This document shows positions 12,901-19,090 of a stretch of DNA of 64,000 nt, in pieces. Both the position numbers and the translations under genes were made by a program. Within the stretch, counting starts at the first letter, position 1. The number at the start of each line of letters is the position of its first letter. This DNA comes from Prorocentrum cordatum (taxonomy: Eukaryota > Sar > Dinophyceae > Prorocentrales > Prorocentraceae), in assembly GCA_963575745.1 (NCBI GenBank), contig CAUYUJ010014184.1, positions 152,001 to 216,000 on the forward strand. Direction: 5' to 3'. The notes below the pieces were generated by a model that did not search any database, was not told the DNA's origin, and was given only the letters and a program-made list of their open reading frames with translations.

Positions 12901-13735
12901 CTCTTGGCAGCAGAGCATGGGCCCGTGAGAGGTATGGCGGCAAAGGTGCCATGAAAGCCTCAGGGCCAACGAGCGTGGCACGAGCGCCCTGGTACTCCAG
13001 AAGGAGGCCGAAATAGCGGGTGGCGTACTCGCGGCTGCTCTGGATCCGAGTGAGGTTGCGGTTGATGCGCTGCCTGTCGGGGCCCGCTCTGTGCCAGATG
13101 TCCTCGCACATGTCGACCGCGGTGCGATGACGCAGGGCGTCGGTGGTGTCCTCGGACGCCTCAAGGAAGAGGTGATCGTACTGTGGCAGATGGAGCGTCG
13201 CCAGGATGTACGGGACGCAGTCCTCGAGCCATGCCCAGAACATGTCCTGGTTATCCTCACCTGGTGCCCACGCCGCAGCACACGGTATGAGCCGGGCGCG
13301 GATCATCATCAGGTGCCAGAAAGCAGGGTCTTCCTCGGGTTCGCCCCTATCTCGCATGGGAGTGGTGGGACCCGTAGGGCAATAGCGGGGCACAGCAGCG
13401 GGGCTGAAGCCGCCACTGTGTGCCTGGCCAATACTGCACGGACTCGCGGCAGCGGTGCCGTTGACGATCGGGTCCAAGATGGTGCAGTGATCGTACTTGT
13501 AGATGCTGTCATCGTAGAGGTAGAAAAGGGACGCACGTTCGACGTGCTGCAGAAGAAACCCACCTCCATGCTGGGGCGCACCGCCTGAAGACGGGTGTGC
13601 TCCAGCGAGCGAGGGGAGGGCCAGGCTGAAAGCAAAGCGCCACATGATGGCGAGGCCTGGCAGGCGGCGCGAGCGATGAGCCAAAGGCTGCATGTCAGCA
13701 CGCATCTTTAGGTACCCCTGCATGCTCATGTACAT
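989..13735 (-). CDS. Giant LINE ORF2: endonuclease-RT-RNase H polyprotein
   Basis: This ORF of 4,248 aa starts at the first ATG; the open frame extends only six codons upstream. The N-terminal half is unusual. It has two hydrophobic stretches (nt ~12256-12194 and ~11925-11871), a possible ADP-ribosyltransferase-like segment (aa ~920-985), a Cys-rich CxxC cluster (nt ~9495-9290) and long Pro/Ser/Arg-rich linkers. An APE endonuclease follows from aa ~2345 to 2615, with LQETRH, CMDANTN, SRIDYIIAN and a terminal SHVG. The reverse transcriptase has motif A ALDRQKCFD (nt ~4346), motif B GHLQGSS and motif C FVDD (nt ~4068). A CxxC...H...C knuckle and RNase H come next (ATDGA, QLAE, FVDN, RQADAL; nt 2746-2320). 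A short predicted coiled coil ends the protein. Typical LINE ORF2 proteins are about 1,000-1,300 aa. All catalytic motifs look intact. Confidence 0.9.
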   Translation of the reverse strand: MYMSMQGYLKMRADMQPLAHRSRRLPGLAIMWRFAFSLALPSLAGAHPSSGGAPQHGGGFLLQHVERASLFYLYDDSIYKYDHCTILDPIVNGTAAASPCSIGQAHSGGFSPAAVPRYCPTGPTTPMRDRGEPEEDPAFWHLMMIRARLIPCAAAWAPGEDNQDMFWAWLEDCVPYILATLHLPQYDHLFLEASEDTTDALRHRTAVDMCEDIWHRAGPDRQRINRNLTRIQSSREYATRYFGLLLEYQGARATLVGPEAFMAPLPPYLSRAHALLPRGLPPPDHDAMAYLADVILHQPPDMLPLVEAELAAAPTDGTDQAAEDPVSWLLQHIAASDIGNTSMDSFHASEDSQDDIDIQDRDGTIPSGDSAQRDRDSEPHSGLAPWQRSAPHTSDQADPSARPNDAEGVTAADVTSHSTASPAHARPCSGGFSPAAPLARPGHPQTAGGDNVTDSNPSAIDHWQADIDNDPIDDEHPDASGPHEPQHSSAASRHCGCLICLLVATYAIAIAMPYKDQIDGYLPTPSRDPSYRQRRRRQATAAGPSASTIFRRKTTYYVTSTLRATLKWTSDKLRDGVSGGATAVGSGFGGVLKWASGKLGAIATGGVVCGLLLVGAKLLAQGAVGHVGARICARALDSSTAHWCLRCCQPSRKPKDEATHKMPCTLADEHDDQQVHALRHPLLQEHYAAAVAAAVADVTTATTAAIAEVTAAVSRASSVTPRSTSPTPRDGSKNGTTFGNLPTNEDATAHGSDTEPRETRERTHGSPWSIFRHADARGSSSDADTQPPRRRARYASPDRPQAPSGPGTPYTALKPPTRNPRNTIQRDPAVPEPPKSILNALYQNGFALGNSGVSTEDIKDALRLHDHPRFTHDPTLQVLGPWTDIMQRPPNRLTWVLEDSGGNSGETIFPYLTWDLRQPTTDAPTVFWHGTRGDLAARLAACGGHLLPGPRRETKGRTGTNVGRTYVSVHPSLAAWYAIPPHPPYSLEDDTLAWGPIALWMCEATQPPRGENRHNYVKGEAHGARLIYPRVLSLLIRMDWCAPTEAASRCRALPHAYGMGDCAHALHIAGYDHPDLREAAEAHDQEASTRRRSTIAAAWPPPQALYSPEAARAWAKQHYDTEAATRDDPNQPRPRVSLHILQLDPKPLIDLVYTGLQAVPVRGHPDAHGSRPSGSSPGAASDPPRTHKSGTALARSPDPSSTSSGVDERRTPSLISAAAALARGRARARRSASRSSRQSDGNSTSDNSGIETWEHIVTEEEPTAYHVLAYHVRDVRSRVNAPGIEVWLDPGDHHDGAYLPWGTTVMGYRVIDPTVDGRDGWVILHHDHGDTTTKLWAPTQVHVKGDDSWRTVMVPADMGPQWIRCHAEDARLPAEVVRTTGQSWFADVWPLWDRPRPHPDDPGTNEHALPPLPGRWSCLQCRFQCCQYCAARRNTQLGTSGQPTCPDCGRSGLRTLMDWSTDYSCNSWTCAYSTNKRDSDTCCLSSRCPHPPRPHNQLDVRATGMPPHILARQFGNAPALHDLKEPPRAPSGPGGEPPQPGQAGYQGQWYLPPQPRRVPRQGLPDGTTRPPGFTGTGMPEEPSPDQPLWREGYVLFSPHQALKEELTFNKTVRRPFSLAITNMYRDRVTVRTVCELIAERTHMTRTRWRDVVLYWDAEGGPGPQALDYDMRLCDAMVSRATTEAELNHDRSNRGSFCLYGPAHQRAINITAISEPQNIDYTEYVRRYSPVGETYPDHAFEHVYRGWQRPDVPTILPDTRPLSRADWQRHQQHQQRIQQRDQRDAGQQGTPRYRSPARVPTGGNTAYDGVAAYHRGPIGAMPAAAGAAASSYGQAPNARVHPAAIGYSRAPLHALRATSPVPGSTRAWGLYSGRHEGPSSNQPAVITPAASAQGAATNRGRAGRPEGWRDANVRAWQPRQHTPPPNVAAALRPAQAKPAPPVRERQPLTPLVLTRIQAHRSASPRHSEGSAHHVSPRPDAADPDQATATAEGGTSASRQPSPSPCAAPIRSPSRADSERANAQATSPRDRHTGGRVPRSRTCSRHSSRKAPGSSTSSPPRETQADARPPEVVPRFGASVIDPSQVDLEPTPSTDHEPQLPTRVIVPIDEAPTFDPFKNKYRVKNLVAGFGGGSPLSPQSRGGAPATSAAAAAAAAPRGISPVRNVGLTAAGMDEAQRQASDRAAGAVPPDAAHQDTDGAGVSPQEGPAVARAQYMRVRCAAAAPGRRRCLVFVFVFGRMDRGVASLSHCCRLTSPPLVPYSTGVRRNFRDIFTNIYEPPLAQCRPCPSYMVGLTAASAPIKLAHSNAMSSYCGQASYWGEGQADLHRAGRANPSSTDGDGPGRSIHLVSLNITSLSANWPTITALGVDHNAAVIALQETRHAKPTRQAIATSAANPLHGGYHASLGPDLDLARAQRRAAHGGTDHTVVGNTGASGGVAILSKDAIVDSTVDDNAPCIAALKAKKRWHEVFLPLCTQHRRRRRRNNHGPAGIYIASLYGIAGGDSTALFRLADCAAARVGSAPYFICMDANTNIDDNPHLLHMLQHGWSNVAEGTPDHTMHTYGNIPDWDRVTKCPRTSRIDYIIANQAARSLVTDFCYLRDLPAKSHVGLQVTLDLSRLDHTARRLLAPTPYPPDDGVHEGHELQALGTLIAGRYQDRMEQADARDDVERMFTLANEASHEYHLTRLRDLPPPPPHQPKKKPPTMHGLTPTFEDRPVVPRAFPTYGASTIHMNRLRKLHRQLCELRFIGQHHHLDCRAIPPYLAQRIDCTWAAARLLCHKLRPTVLLEFPEAWAPDEPVPHGEHLDVLIQHLDLELARRANRAKAERIRIWAEGVREPSGRKAAIYARAADSSPTAYLRTPTTPDDTQLHCDTNAFKPDEACTDDSDADTEAGGFSPGDGSSPDTDSDEDHTREPPPAQVPDILPANAIVANIKDMLKLMVDTWEPILGRYRARAGHDAEAMPTWADFYDEYRQELPTPSPATPFHLTDDQLIHFIRTRSPRRAGGLDGWTTKEAKELPDDILRLFASVLRAMQRTGTIPEPLLHVPNPCLRKGRGELPTDQRLLSVLSVWMYAWEAPAYRSLTEWRKGWTHATSFGAVPKATIGDVSTSLALRIEHARALLLPLAGAALDRQKCFDYLITDICLNLALHAGCPQDIVTVRRNFYRRHKRYIRMNGAYSKELARTNGHLQGSSWSLDDIKLLMCVWTKRQHRYVPRSLSTTFVDDSNSTTHTAPELQKSLDETAKFDRFSGQRIHPGKVAGWALTDELHTAVTQLTLAERPLRVVDSFKLVGSYINAEAAPAPAALNLTATADARVRRATSRLPRIGKLPSPMRIKARHARSLAASVCTTGTDIQAPSGPVKTAYNHALKAAIRPKGNRWVEFWTLMAVCVPGHALEIDAIMQREVFLCLRRQVNRDATLCGLVRDLQHHVQTLFGGGPVGRLVQTLQQLRWTWPTFGTMYDDWGCQISWLNLPQNAFLHMLRASQRRAFLRKIKPRRHDLGHLASVRQGLDLFASTWLARTKGAAKCNAWQLALLLNYLSGGDHTQQRRSRSNTSADPSPICRYCDEEEETQEHTVRDCKCWARERVPLTTLISDEQWARLPPHTRHCGLFDEDPALLDLQADLARDPLPQPIPRPPPEGDPAASAQDSYTTYLDHDTGWTWVYAATDGACTNQAIPLLARAGYGVYYGIDHRMNYSARVHGITQNAQLAETLAIVHLTACAERPVHVFVDNQAVVDGFQRIIDGHSPPQGTHVEFWEKVHRCVMAKPNMFRVEKVASHQGDTGIDLGLIGPIAEEFNRQADALATAAARTHNLPDDIVEAAKARHRQATVLHGVAVAIYERRHRTLPLPHRRAGFTAAELNKMEPNPLLSDQAPPAAGPDIPQNPDELWAEAQRGLFDEQEDDPFGFGGGLDFLGDESASANPAPAGTRTAPPTPPLSASAHPHDNAVPFQDADEQDDDLFSLGGGSDALDDGPANENPAPSGNLANPTATPSPRALTPTYDDIGHRQDADHDPSAPRGLGGIEDAPPTPHAADHAAPPSHQPSTRPTSAALHGITTGPTAHTTSPPHRQRPAGAASAPPQGTKPDRPSCPTHASSVAEREEAAPLTSRGAALAAPALGSRRPLQSPFNGDGRQRSGSRTPLAHLDRRTEDLASVSRSSADVTEQPPLTDRETELSQAMAALQQKCLALAADLAAAQARQGPLLQRLHSAGRAFAELLTTSPDGVVPSLNIQAMLSSFRGAPPGAPR
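1371..1403. repeat. Core hairpin element 1
   Basis: Core GGCT-GG-AGCC-G at 1382-1392. The flanks pair over 11 positions with two mismatches (CGCGACCCCAG with CTAGGGCCGCG). Coding strand reads LAAPAL. Confidence 0.7.
1489..1519. repeat. Core hairpin element 2
   Basis: Core GGCT-GA-AGCC-G at 1499-1509. Arms CCTGCGGGGG and CCCCCGCGGG pair over 10 bp with one T-G wobble. Coding strand reads GAASAPP. Confidence 0.8.
2792..2814. repeat. Core hairpin element 3
   Basis: Core GGCT-GA-AGCC-G at 2798-2808. Arms GTCCTG and CAGGAT pair with a terminal wobble. Coding strand reads PAASAQD. Confidence 0.7.
5045..5065. repeat. Core hairpin element 4, weak arms
   Basis: Core GGCT-GA-AGCC-G at 5050-5060. Arms of five with one mismatch. 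Coding strand reads AGGFSPGD. Confidence 0.5.
6842..6858. repeat. Core hairpin element 5, weak arms
   Basis: Core GGCT-GA-AGCC-G at 6845-6855, with only three further pairs (CGG with CCG). Coding strand reads TAASAPI. Confidence 0.45.
8057..8079. repeat. Core hairpin element 6
   Basis: Core GGCT-GA-AGCC-G at 8063-8073. Arms CCCCTG and CAGGGG are perfectly complementary. Coding strand reads PAASAQG. Confidence 0.75.
9132..9158. repeat. Core hairpin element 7, compensated core
   Basis: The core stem is GCCT-GA-AGGC-G at 9140-9150: both sides of the stem changed together relative to GGCT/AGCC. Arms CCCCCGGG and CTCGGGGG pair over 8 bp with one wobble. Coding strand reads APSGPG. Confidence 0.75.
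10200..10224. repeat. Core hairpin element 8
   Basis: Core GGCT-GG-AGCC-G at 10207-10217. The last base of the preceding block plus CCCCAG pairs with CTGGGGC (6-7 bp). Coding strand reads SGSSPG. Confidence 0.75.
11316..11336. repeat. Core hairpin element 9, compensated core
   Basis: Core GCCT-GA-AGGC-G at 11321-11331. Arms CCAGG and CCTGG pair perfectly. Second copy with the switched core stem. Coding strand reads APSGPG. Confidence 0.75.
12427..12455. repeat. Core hairpin element 10
   Basis: Core GGCT-GA-AGCC-G at 12436-12446. Arms GTGCAGCGG and CCACTGCAC pair over nine positions with one mismatch. Coding strand reads SGGFSPAA. Confidence 0.75.
13395..13419. repeat. Core hairpin element 11
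   Basis: Core GGCT-GA-AGCC-G at 13402-13412. Arms GCAGCGG and CCACTGT pair with one mismatch and a wobble. Coding strand reads SGGFSPAA, like element 10. Confidence 0.7.
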
Positions 13736-13906
13736 TGCAACAAACACACCCACAGCAAGATGACAGGTGTCCCTACACCAGGTAGCTTGCTCGTGCTGCT
13801 GCCAAAAATGACATGATATAGCAAGGAAGAGGTACGACGAGAAGTGAGAAGGGATGCCTCTGAAGGCGCTTCCTCGGAGGGCTGAGGCGGGCCCTCTGAG
13901 GCACCT

Positions 13907-16474
13907 TCAATAGGGTTCCTGTGTGGCCCGCCCTTTGTCTTTGCCTTTGTCAGCCCCTGGGGGCCCCGTCCCTGGGGTGACCTGGCCTGGCTGGTCGATC
14001 CACCCGCAGACAGCCACGGGATCGGCAACTGGTGCAGCTTCCTCCTTTTTGGTATCGAGGGTGGCCACCTGGGGCAGGTGGATGGTACCCCCCGTGAGGT
14101 GCCCGAGGAGGGCCTGGATGTCGCCGCGCAGTGCAGCAGCTTCGGTAGTTGCCGTCTGTTGCTGCGTGACGACGGTGGCAAGCCCTCGTTCCAAGCCTGT
14201 AACGTGCTCCGTGAGTGTGGCCTGGGATGAGAGAACGCCCGCAAGCTGGACCTGCATGTTGTCCACCGTGTTGGCAAGCAGCTCGTGCTGTTGTTCCATG
14301 TGTTGGATGCGGGTCGTAGCGGCATCTGACAGTTTAGGGGCCGTAGCGAAGCGTTCGCCGAGGGTGTTCGGTTCGCGCGATGCCACGCTGAATTCATCCT
14401 CTGATGAGAGGATCTCGACGTCGCCTGGTACCTCGGCGGCTGCGTCAACGTGCCCTTCCGTGTGGCCCCCACCTTCGGCCGCCCCCGTGCCAGGTTGCGG
14501 GTCATGCCCGTCCCCACCTGGTCCTTGGACGGCCGTCTGCTCGGCAGCTCCATCCGTGCCGTGCGGGGGAGCAGAGGAGCTGCGGCCTGGAGCGCCGTGT
14601 GATCTTACGTGCGGCGTGGCGTCACGTTTCCCGCTGGAGGATCGGTGGCGCTTGGCTAAAGGCTCCTCCTTAGGGATCGGGAGCGGTGCGACGCCCTTGC
14701 CTTTGGGCGTGGCAGTCATGAGGTCGTGGAGGTAGGGGCTCTGGGCCGCTTTGGTTAGGAGTGTGCCCGTGGCGGGGCTGAAGCCGCCACCACGGGCGGG
14801 CGGCGTCACAGGCTCTGTGATAGTGGTAGGGGTGACAATGGTAACGTTGTCCCTCTTCGGCACGACCTCAGCCAACGGGGCCTCGGTGATGCTCCACGGG
14901 ATGGGGCACCCTGCGACCTGTACCGTATATGTGGGTGGGGGACGATGTGCGCGCACTAAGGCAAACTGCGCCGAAGTGGCTGGGTCCCAGGCGGTGTGGT
15001 AGACCTCACAGTCCCATTTGACGGACGGGCCCGTGAGAGTCTTGGCAAGCTGAGTCAGCGTGGCATGGCGTGCCGCAATGCCCGTGATGCGGTATCGCGT
15101 CTTGGCGAGAGTGGCTTCGCAGCCACGGATGCTGACGGCAGCGGCCTTGGCGGCGTCTGACCCACGTGCAACACGGATCCCCAATAAGCCTGACTTGCCG
15201 TGCCTGACGACTCCTAGGGCTTTGAAGTCCACCGACTTCTGGAACGCCTCTGCCATCGTGATGGGCTGGTCCTCGGGGAACCACACGGTCTGGTACTTGT
15301 CTGCCGTGGGCTCGTCCGCACCTACGTTGCTGAGGTCGTAGGTGGCGCCGAGTTGCCCCGAACCCGCCAAGACCTTGTCGACTGCTTGAAGACTGACGCC
15401 GAAAGTGGCAGCCAGGGACCTTTTTCCGACACCAGATCCGTACCTGCCTAGACTTTTGCAGGGTTCGAGGATAGTGACGGCTTTAAAGTTGCCGTGGAAA
15501 AGGGCCTTGAAGGTGTCCTGCAGCTGACTGTCGAGCTCCTGGCGGCGAGCGTCTTTCTTGGACTCCCTGTGCTTTTGGTTTTGGCGCGCCTTGTCCTGTG
15601 GAGCGGAATCCCCTCGGAAAGGACCCTTGGCGCGTGGACCACCGTTCACGGGGGCGCCTCCCGAAAACTGATCCTCGAAGGCCTGATGCATGGAGGGGAC
15701 TGCGGCGATGGCTTCGGTTTCATGTATGGTCACCCGAATCCAGCATACGTGGTCGGCAGGATCAATGGTGGCGACGGCTACTTTTTCCGTGCAGGCGACT
15801 TCCTTGGTGCCCAGCTGGTACACGGTCACGGGGACGTGCGTGTGAACCACATTGGGCGCCTTGGGGTGGCGCTTCAGCACGGGGACGGCGAGCTCGGTGC
15901 CGACGTAGTTGTCGTTTTTTGGGCCCATGACAGCGATCGCGAGCTGACCCGTGGTACGCTTACCCTGCTCGAGATGGTGCTGCAGCAGCCGCTCGCCACT
16001 CTCGTAGTCGTGGAGGCTGATGCTGGGCTTGTACGTCTTGCCGTCGTCGAGTGATGTGGGTTCGGCCAGGACTGGGACCTTCCAGAAGGCCGGGTCCAAG
16101 GCAATAAATTTGGCGTCCGCAGCCTGAAGACGTGCGGACGCAGCTGGTGGATAGGATGTGTCACCACCATTGCGCTTAGGCTTGCTGCGCTGGTGGTGAT
16201 CCAGCGTGTAGCTGATCTGGTTGGCGGCACACATGCGAATCAAGGCACTGCCGAGCTTCTTGGTGTTGGTCTTGTGCATGTCGTACGTGGCCTGCAGCTC
16301 GTCCGCGTTCAGCTCGGCGAGCCCGTTGTATGCGGCTGTGGGGCGGTCAGACCCCGCTTGCTTGAAGGCTGCAATGCAGTCCTGTTTGCGTTGGAGGAGG
16401 GATCCTTCAGCTGCAGGACGTGAGCTCGGCGGCTGCTTGGAAGAGCGACGGCGCTCCGGCTTGGCGGGGGCCAT
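13907..16474 (-). CDS. LINE ORF1, putative nucleic-acid-binding protein
   Basis: This 855-aa frame lies directly upstream of ORF2 in the same orientation, the usual place of ORF1 in a LINE. The start is the first ATG, followed by a Lys/Arg-rich leader (APAKPERRRSSKQ). The middle (residues ~330-550) looks globular, with mixed alpha/beta character and many basic residues. The C-terminal third is acidic and Pro-rich, followed by a heptad-like segment (about nt 14330-14090) that could form a coiled coil for trimerisation, as in other ORF1 proteins. I recognise no zinc knuckle or certain RRM. The role as RNA-binding ORF1p is inferred from position. Confidence 0.7.
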   Translation of the reverse strand: MAPAKPERRRSSKQPPSSRPAAEGSLLQRKQDCIAAFKQAGSDRPTAAYNGLAELNADELQATYDMHKTNTKKLGSALIRMCAANQISYTLDHHQRSKPKRNGGDTSYPPAASARLQAADAKFIALDPAFWKVPVLAEPTSLDDGKTYKPSISLHDYESGERLLQHHLEQGKRTTGQLAIAVMGPKNDNYVGTELAVPVLKRHPKAPNVVHTHVPVTVYQLGTKEVACTEKVAVATIDPADHVCWIRVTIHETEAIAAVPSMHQAFEDQFSGGAPVNGGPRAKGPFRGDSAPQDKARQNQKHRESKKDARRQELDSQLQDTFKALFHGNFKAVTILEPCKSLGRYGSGVGKRSLAATFGVSLQAVDKVLAGSGQLGATYDLSNVGADEPTADKYQTVWFPEDQPITMAEAFQKSVDFKALGVVRHGKSGLLGIRVARGSDAAKAAAVSIRGCEATLAKTRYRITGIAARHATLTQLAKTLTGPSVKWDCEVYHTAWDPATSAQFALVRAHRPPPTYTVQVAGCPIPWSITEAPLAEVVPKRDNVTIVTPTTITEPVTPPARGGGFSPATGTLLTKAAQSPYLHDLMTATPKGKGVAPLPIPKEEPLAKRHRSSSGKRDATPHVRSHGAPGRSSSAPPHGTDGAAEQTAVQGPGGDGHDPQPGTGAAEGGGHTEGHVDAAAEVPGDVEILSSEDEFSVASREPNTLGERFATAPKLSDAATTRIQHMEQQHELLANTVDNMQVQLAGVLSSQATLTEHVTGLERGLATVVTQQQTATTEAAALRGDIQALLGHLTGGTIHLPQVATLDTKKEEAAPVADPVAVCGWIDQPGQVTPGTGPPGADKGKDKGRATQEPY
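14765..14797. repeat. Core hairpin element 12, in ORF1
   Basis: Core GGCT-GA-AGCC-G at 14776-14786. Arms GCCCGTGGCGG and CCACCACGGGC pair over 11 positions with one mismatch, the longest of the set. It is the only copy found in ORF1. Confidence 0.8.
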
Positions 16475-16630
16475 TGCGGCGGGCACTCTGGTGGGAGGGA
16501 GGAGGTGACGCAAATCTGTACCGCGCTGCTGGCGCGGTTCCGGTCTCGCGAGGCCTGGAGTCGGGACTCCAGAGCGGGGCGCTTCGCGTCGCGGCTACGC
16601 TATGAGTGCAGGGCACTCTCGAGCCGAGAC

Positions 16631-16631
<1 letters not shown>

Positions 16632-16691
<60 letters not shown>
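16632..16691. repeat. (GA)n microsatellite, right border of the LINE
   Basis: Sixty bases of pure GA dinucleotide adjoining the 5' end of the minus-strand retrotransposon, in the same phase and strand as the tract at 346-622. Confidence 0.95.
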
Positions 16692-16695
<4 letters not shown>

Positions 16696-17148
16696 CGGGG
16701 GCTGGGGGCCCCGGGGGCCCCGGGGCCGGGGGGGGCAGCGGGCAGCGCGCGGGGAGCAACGAGAAAGAGGATGATCGGGAGAACAGCGGGGCCCCGCGGG
16801 CCCCGCGGGGCCCGGCGGGGTGGAGAAGGATCCAGGGGGGCGACGAATGGGGAAAGGGGGGCGTCAGCGATAGATGAGGGGGGCGGCAGAATCTAGAACT
16901 AAGACTAGAACAGACCCAAGATGCATCATTTTTGCTGCATGCGCCGCCCAGGGCCCAGGGCCCCCAGGGGCCCGGGGCCCAGGGGGGCCCAGGCCCAGGC
17001 TGGGGCCCTCCTCCTCAGGGGGCCTTGGCGGCCTTGGGCCTTGGGCCCTCCTCAGTCCGTGCCCAGACTCAGTCCCGGGCCGTGCCGCAGGTCCTGGGCG
17101 CCCCGGCCCCGCCCCCCCCTGCCCTGGTTTGAATTTTGCGCCAAGCAG

Positions 17149-17454
17149 GCTGCAGGAGTCCAGGGACTTCGCTGCGGCCCATGCGGCTGCGGCGGTGGCG
17201 GGCCCTGCCGACGGATCGGCGGCGGCGGCGGCAGAGGAGGAGGAGGAGGCACTGGGCGCGGCCGCGGCGGCGGCGGCGCCTCCGCCTCCGCCGCCAGCAG
17301 CTCCAGTGGAAGGTGTTGTTGGCGTTGCCGCCGCGGCCGTCGCGGAGGGAGTTGCCGCTGGCGGCGGCGGCCACGCCGACGCCCTGGCCCTGGCCCCGCT
17401 CGACGTTCTCGTTCCTGGCATTGGCATGGAGGAGGGCGAAGAATTATTTTTCAG
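17149..17454 (+). CDS. Exon-like segment, Ala-rich protein of unknown function
   Basis: The plus-strand frame is protein-like from LQESRDFAAAH through an Ala/Glu/Pro-rich run to GIGMEEGEELFF, where a canonical donor follows (cag|gttagt at 17454/17455, phase 2). The upstream boundary is not resolved. No domain recognised. It may be a 5' exon of the gene continuing at 18.9-21.7 kb, but I could not chain the phases with certainty. Confidence 0.35.
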
Positions 17455-17552
17455 GTTAGTCGACCTCGGACCGAAGCCTAAGAAGGTTGTAAGGGTAGCC
17501 ACGGCCGCGGGTCAGATGAGGGGCGAGGGCCAGCTATTGTTGACCATACATC

Positions 17553-17698
17553 AGTCTTGGAAGGGGGTTGATCACAGCGGCAGTGACTGCCACCATGTTA
17601 GCGCCGTTCCTAAACTACATGGTCTGGATCCAGTGGCCGTGCTCGAGAAGTTCTCGGACACGGGCAGTGCCGGCGCTCTGGTGGCCGGGGCGGGGTAG
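17553..17698 (+). CDS. Possible exon, unknown
   Basis: A short open stretch following an acceptor-like catcag at 17552 reads SWKGVDHSGSDCHHVSAVPKL and ends at a TAG. A second frame (ITAAVTATMLAPFL) is equally open here, so the reading frame is not certain. Included because it lies between other plus-strand exon candidates. Confidence 0.25.
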
Positions 17699-17940
17699 GG
17701 CTCGGGATGGGATAGGGTGGGAGAGTAGAGTCGAGTCAAGTTTGTCATGCCAAGCGATGCCCGCACTGGGTCCTGGACTGTTCGCCCGCCCCCCCGACTT
17801 GCCTGCCGGCCCAGGGCCCAGCCCGCCCACTTTCCTGCGTTTTTTGTCGTTCGATTCGTGCGTCGGCTATAGCAAGGGGGGCCGGGGGGACAGGCCTGGC
17901 CAGGGCCCCAGCTCATGGGCGCTGCGCCCGACAAACGCAC

Positions 17941-17955
17941 AGAAAGAGGGAGGGA

Positions 17956-18008
<53 letters not shown>

Positions 18009-18042
18009 GGAGAGAGAGAAGGAGAGAGACAGAGAGAGAGAG

Positions 18043-18093
<51 letters not shown>

Positions 18094-18111
18094 GAGAGTG
18101 AGAGAGAGAGA
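17941..18111. repeat. GA-rich and (GACA)n microsatellite
   Basis: Imperfect GA dinucleotides pass into a block of GACA tetranucleotides (about 18048-18091) and back to GA. Confidence 0.9.
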
Positions 18112-18300
18112 AGGGCACAAAGTGAGAGCCGAACCGAGGGGCCTCAGGGCCTGAGGCCTGAGGCCTGAGGCGGCCCTCAGGCCCTGAGGCCTTGAGGGGG
18201 GGCTTCCGGACAGCGTTGCATCAGCGAGCGGCTAGCGACGTGCAGGCCTGCAGGCAAATGCAGGCCAATTCAACATTGGTCGGGCCAGCTCCAGTATGTA

Positions 18301-18303
18301 TGA

Positions 18304-18337
<34 letters not shown>

Positions 18338-18488
18338 AGTCCCTCTCTCTCCTCCTTTCTCTTTCTCCCAGTCTCTGTCTCCTCCGTGTATTGTATACAT
18401 GACCATATGCATCGTTATCTCTCTCCATTTCTCTCTCTCCCGCCCGCTATTCGAAGTGTGCGTGGTCACTGGTTGCCCGCTGCTGCTT

Positions 18489-18532
<44 letters not shown>

Positions 18533-18640
18533 CCTTTGTCTCCCTCCCTCTCCTCTATCTGTCCCTCTTTCGCTCTCGAGCGGCGCGTGGCCCCGTGATG
18601 CCCTATGCTCTCTCTCTCTCTATATATATATATATATGCA
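18301..18640. repeat. CT-rich tracts with a short (TA)n
   Basis: Imperfect CT dinucleotide blocks at 18302-18360 and 18493-18530, and a (TA)n run at about 18622-18637. Probably intronic or intergenic. Confidence 0.8.
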
Positions 18641-18905
18641 TCGCAGTTCCTCTTTCGACGTTTCCTTCCCTTCCCCCATTCCAAGAAGCTGACCCCCGTG
18701 AGGTTGCTGCGGTTAACTCTCGACTCGCTCCTGCATCCGCCCTCGTAGCCCCACATTCGATGTCCAAGCGTTCCCCCCTTGACGCTGGGCGCATCTGACC
18801 CTCGCCTTATCCGCCCGCCAACTCTCTCCCCGTGCTTTCCGGCGTGCGCGCGGCGCGGCGGAGGAATCGCAGCTCCGGCTACACGAACTAGGCGCCCCCA
18901 GCCAG

Positions 18906-19090
18906 ATGCTGTACATGATACCAGGCATCGGGTTGGGCCCCGAGAGTTCGGCTGTGGTGACGGCGATGGTGCGGAGTGGCGCGTATCCGGGGGAGCACGA
19001 GCCGAAGCCGCTACCAGATTTCGACTCGGCAGCTGACGTTGCCGTGCTGGCGCGTCTTCGAGAACAGGGCTTCGTGCAGGACCCCAGGGG
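18906..19090 (+). CDS. Exon-like segment, unknown protein
   Basis: The plus-strand frame starting MLYMIPGIGLGPESS continues to LARLREQGFVQDP before dissolving into Gly-rich sequence. Amino-acid composition is much less biased than in the surrounding low-complexity DNA, which argues for real coding sequence. No family recognised and splice sites not fixed. Confidence 0.35.
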
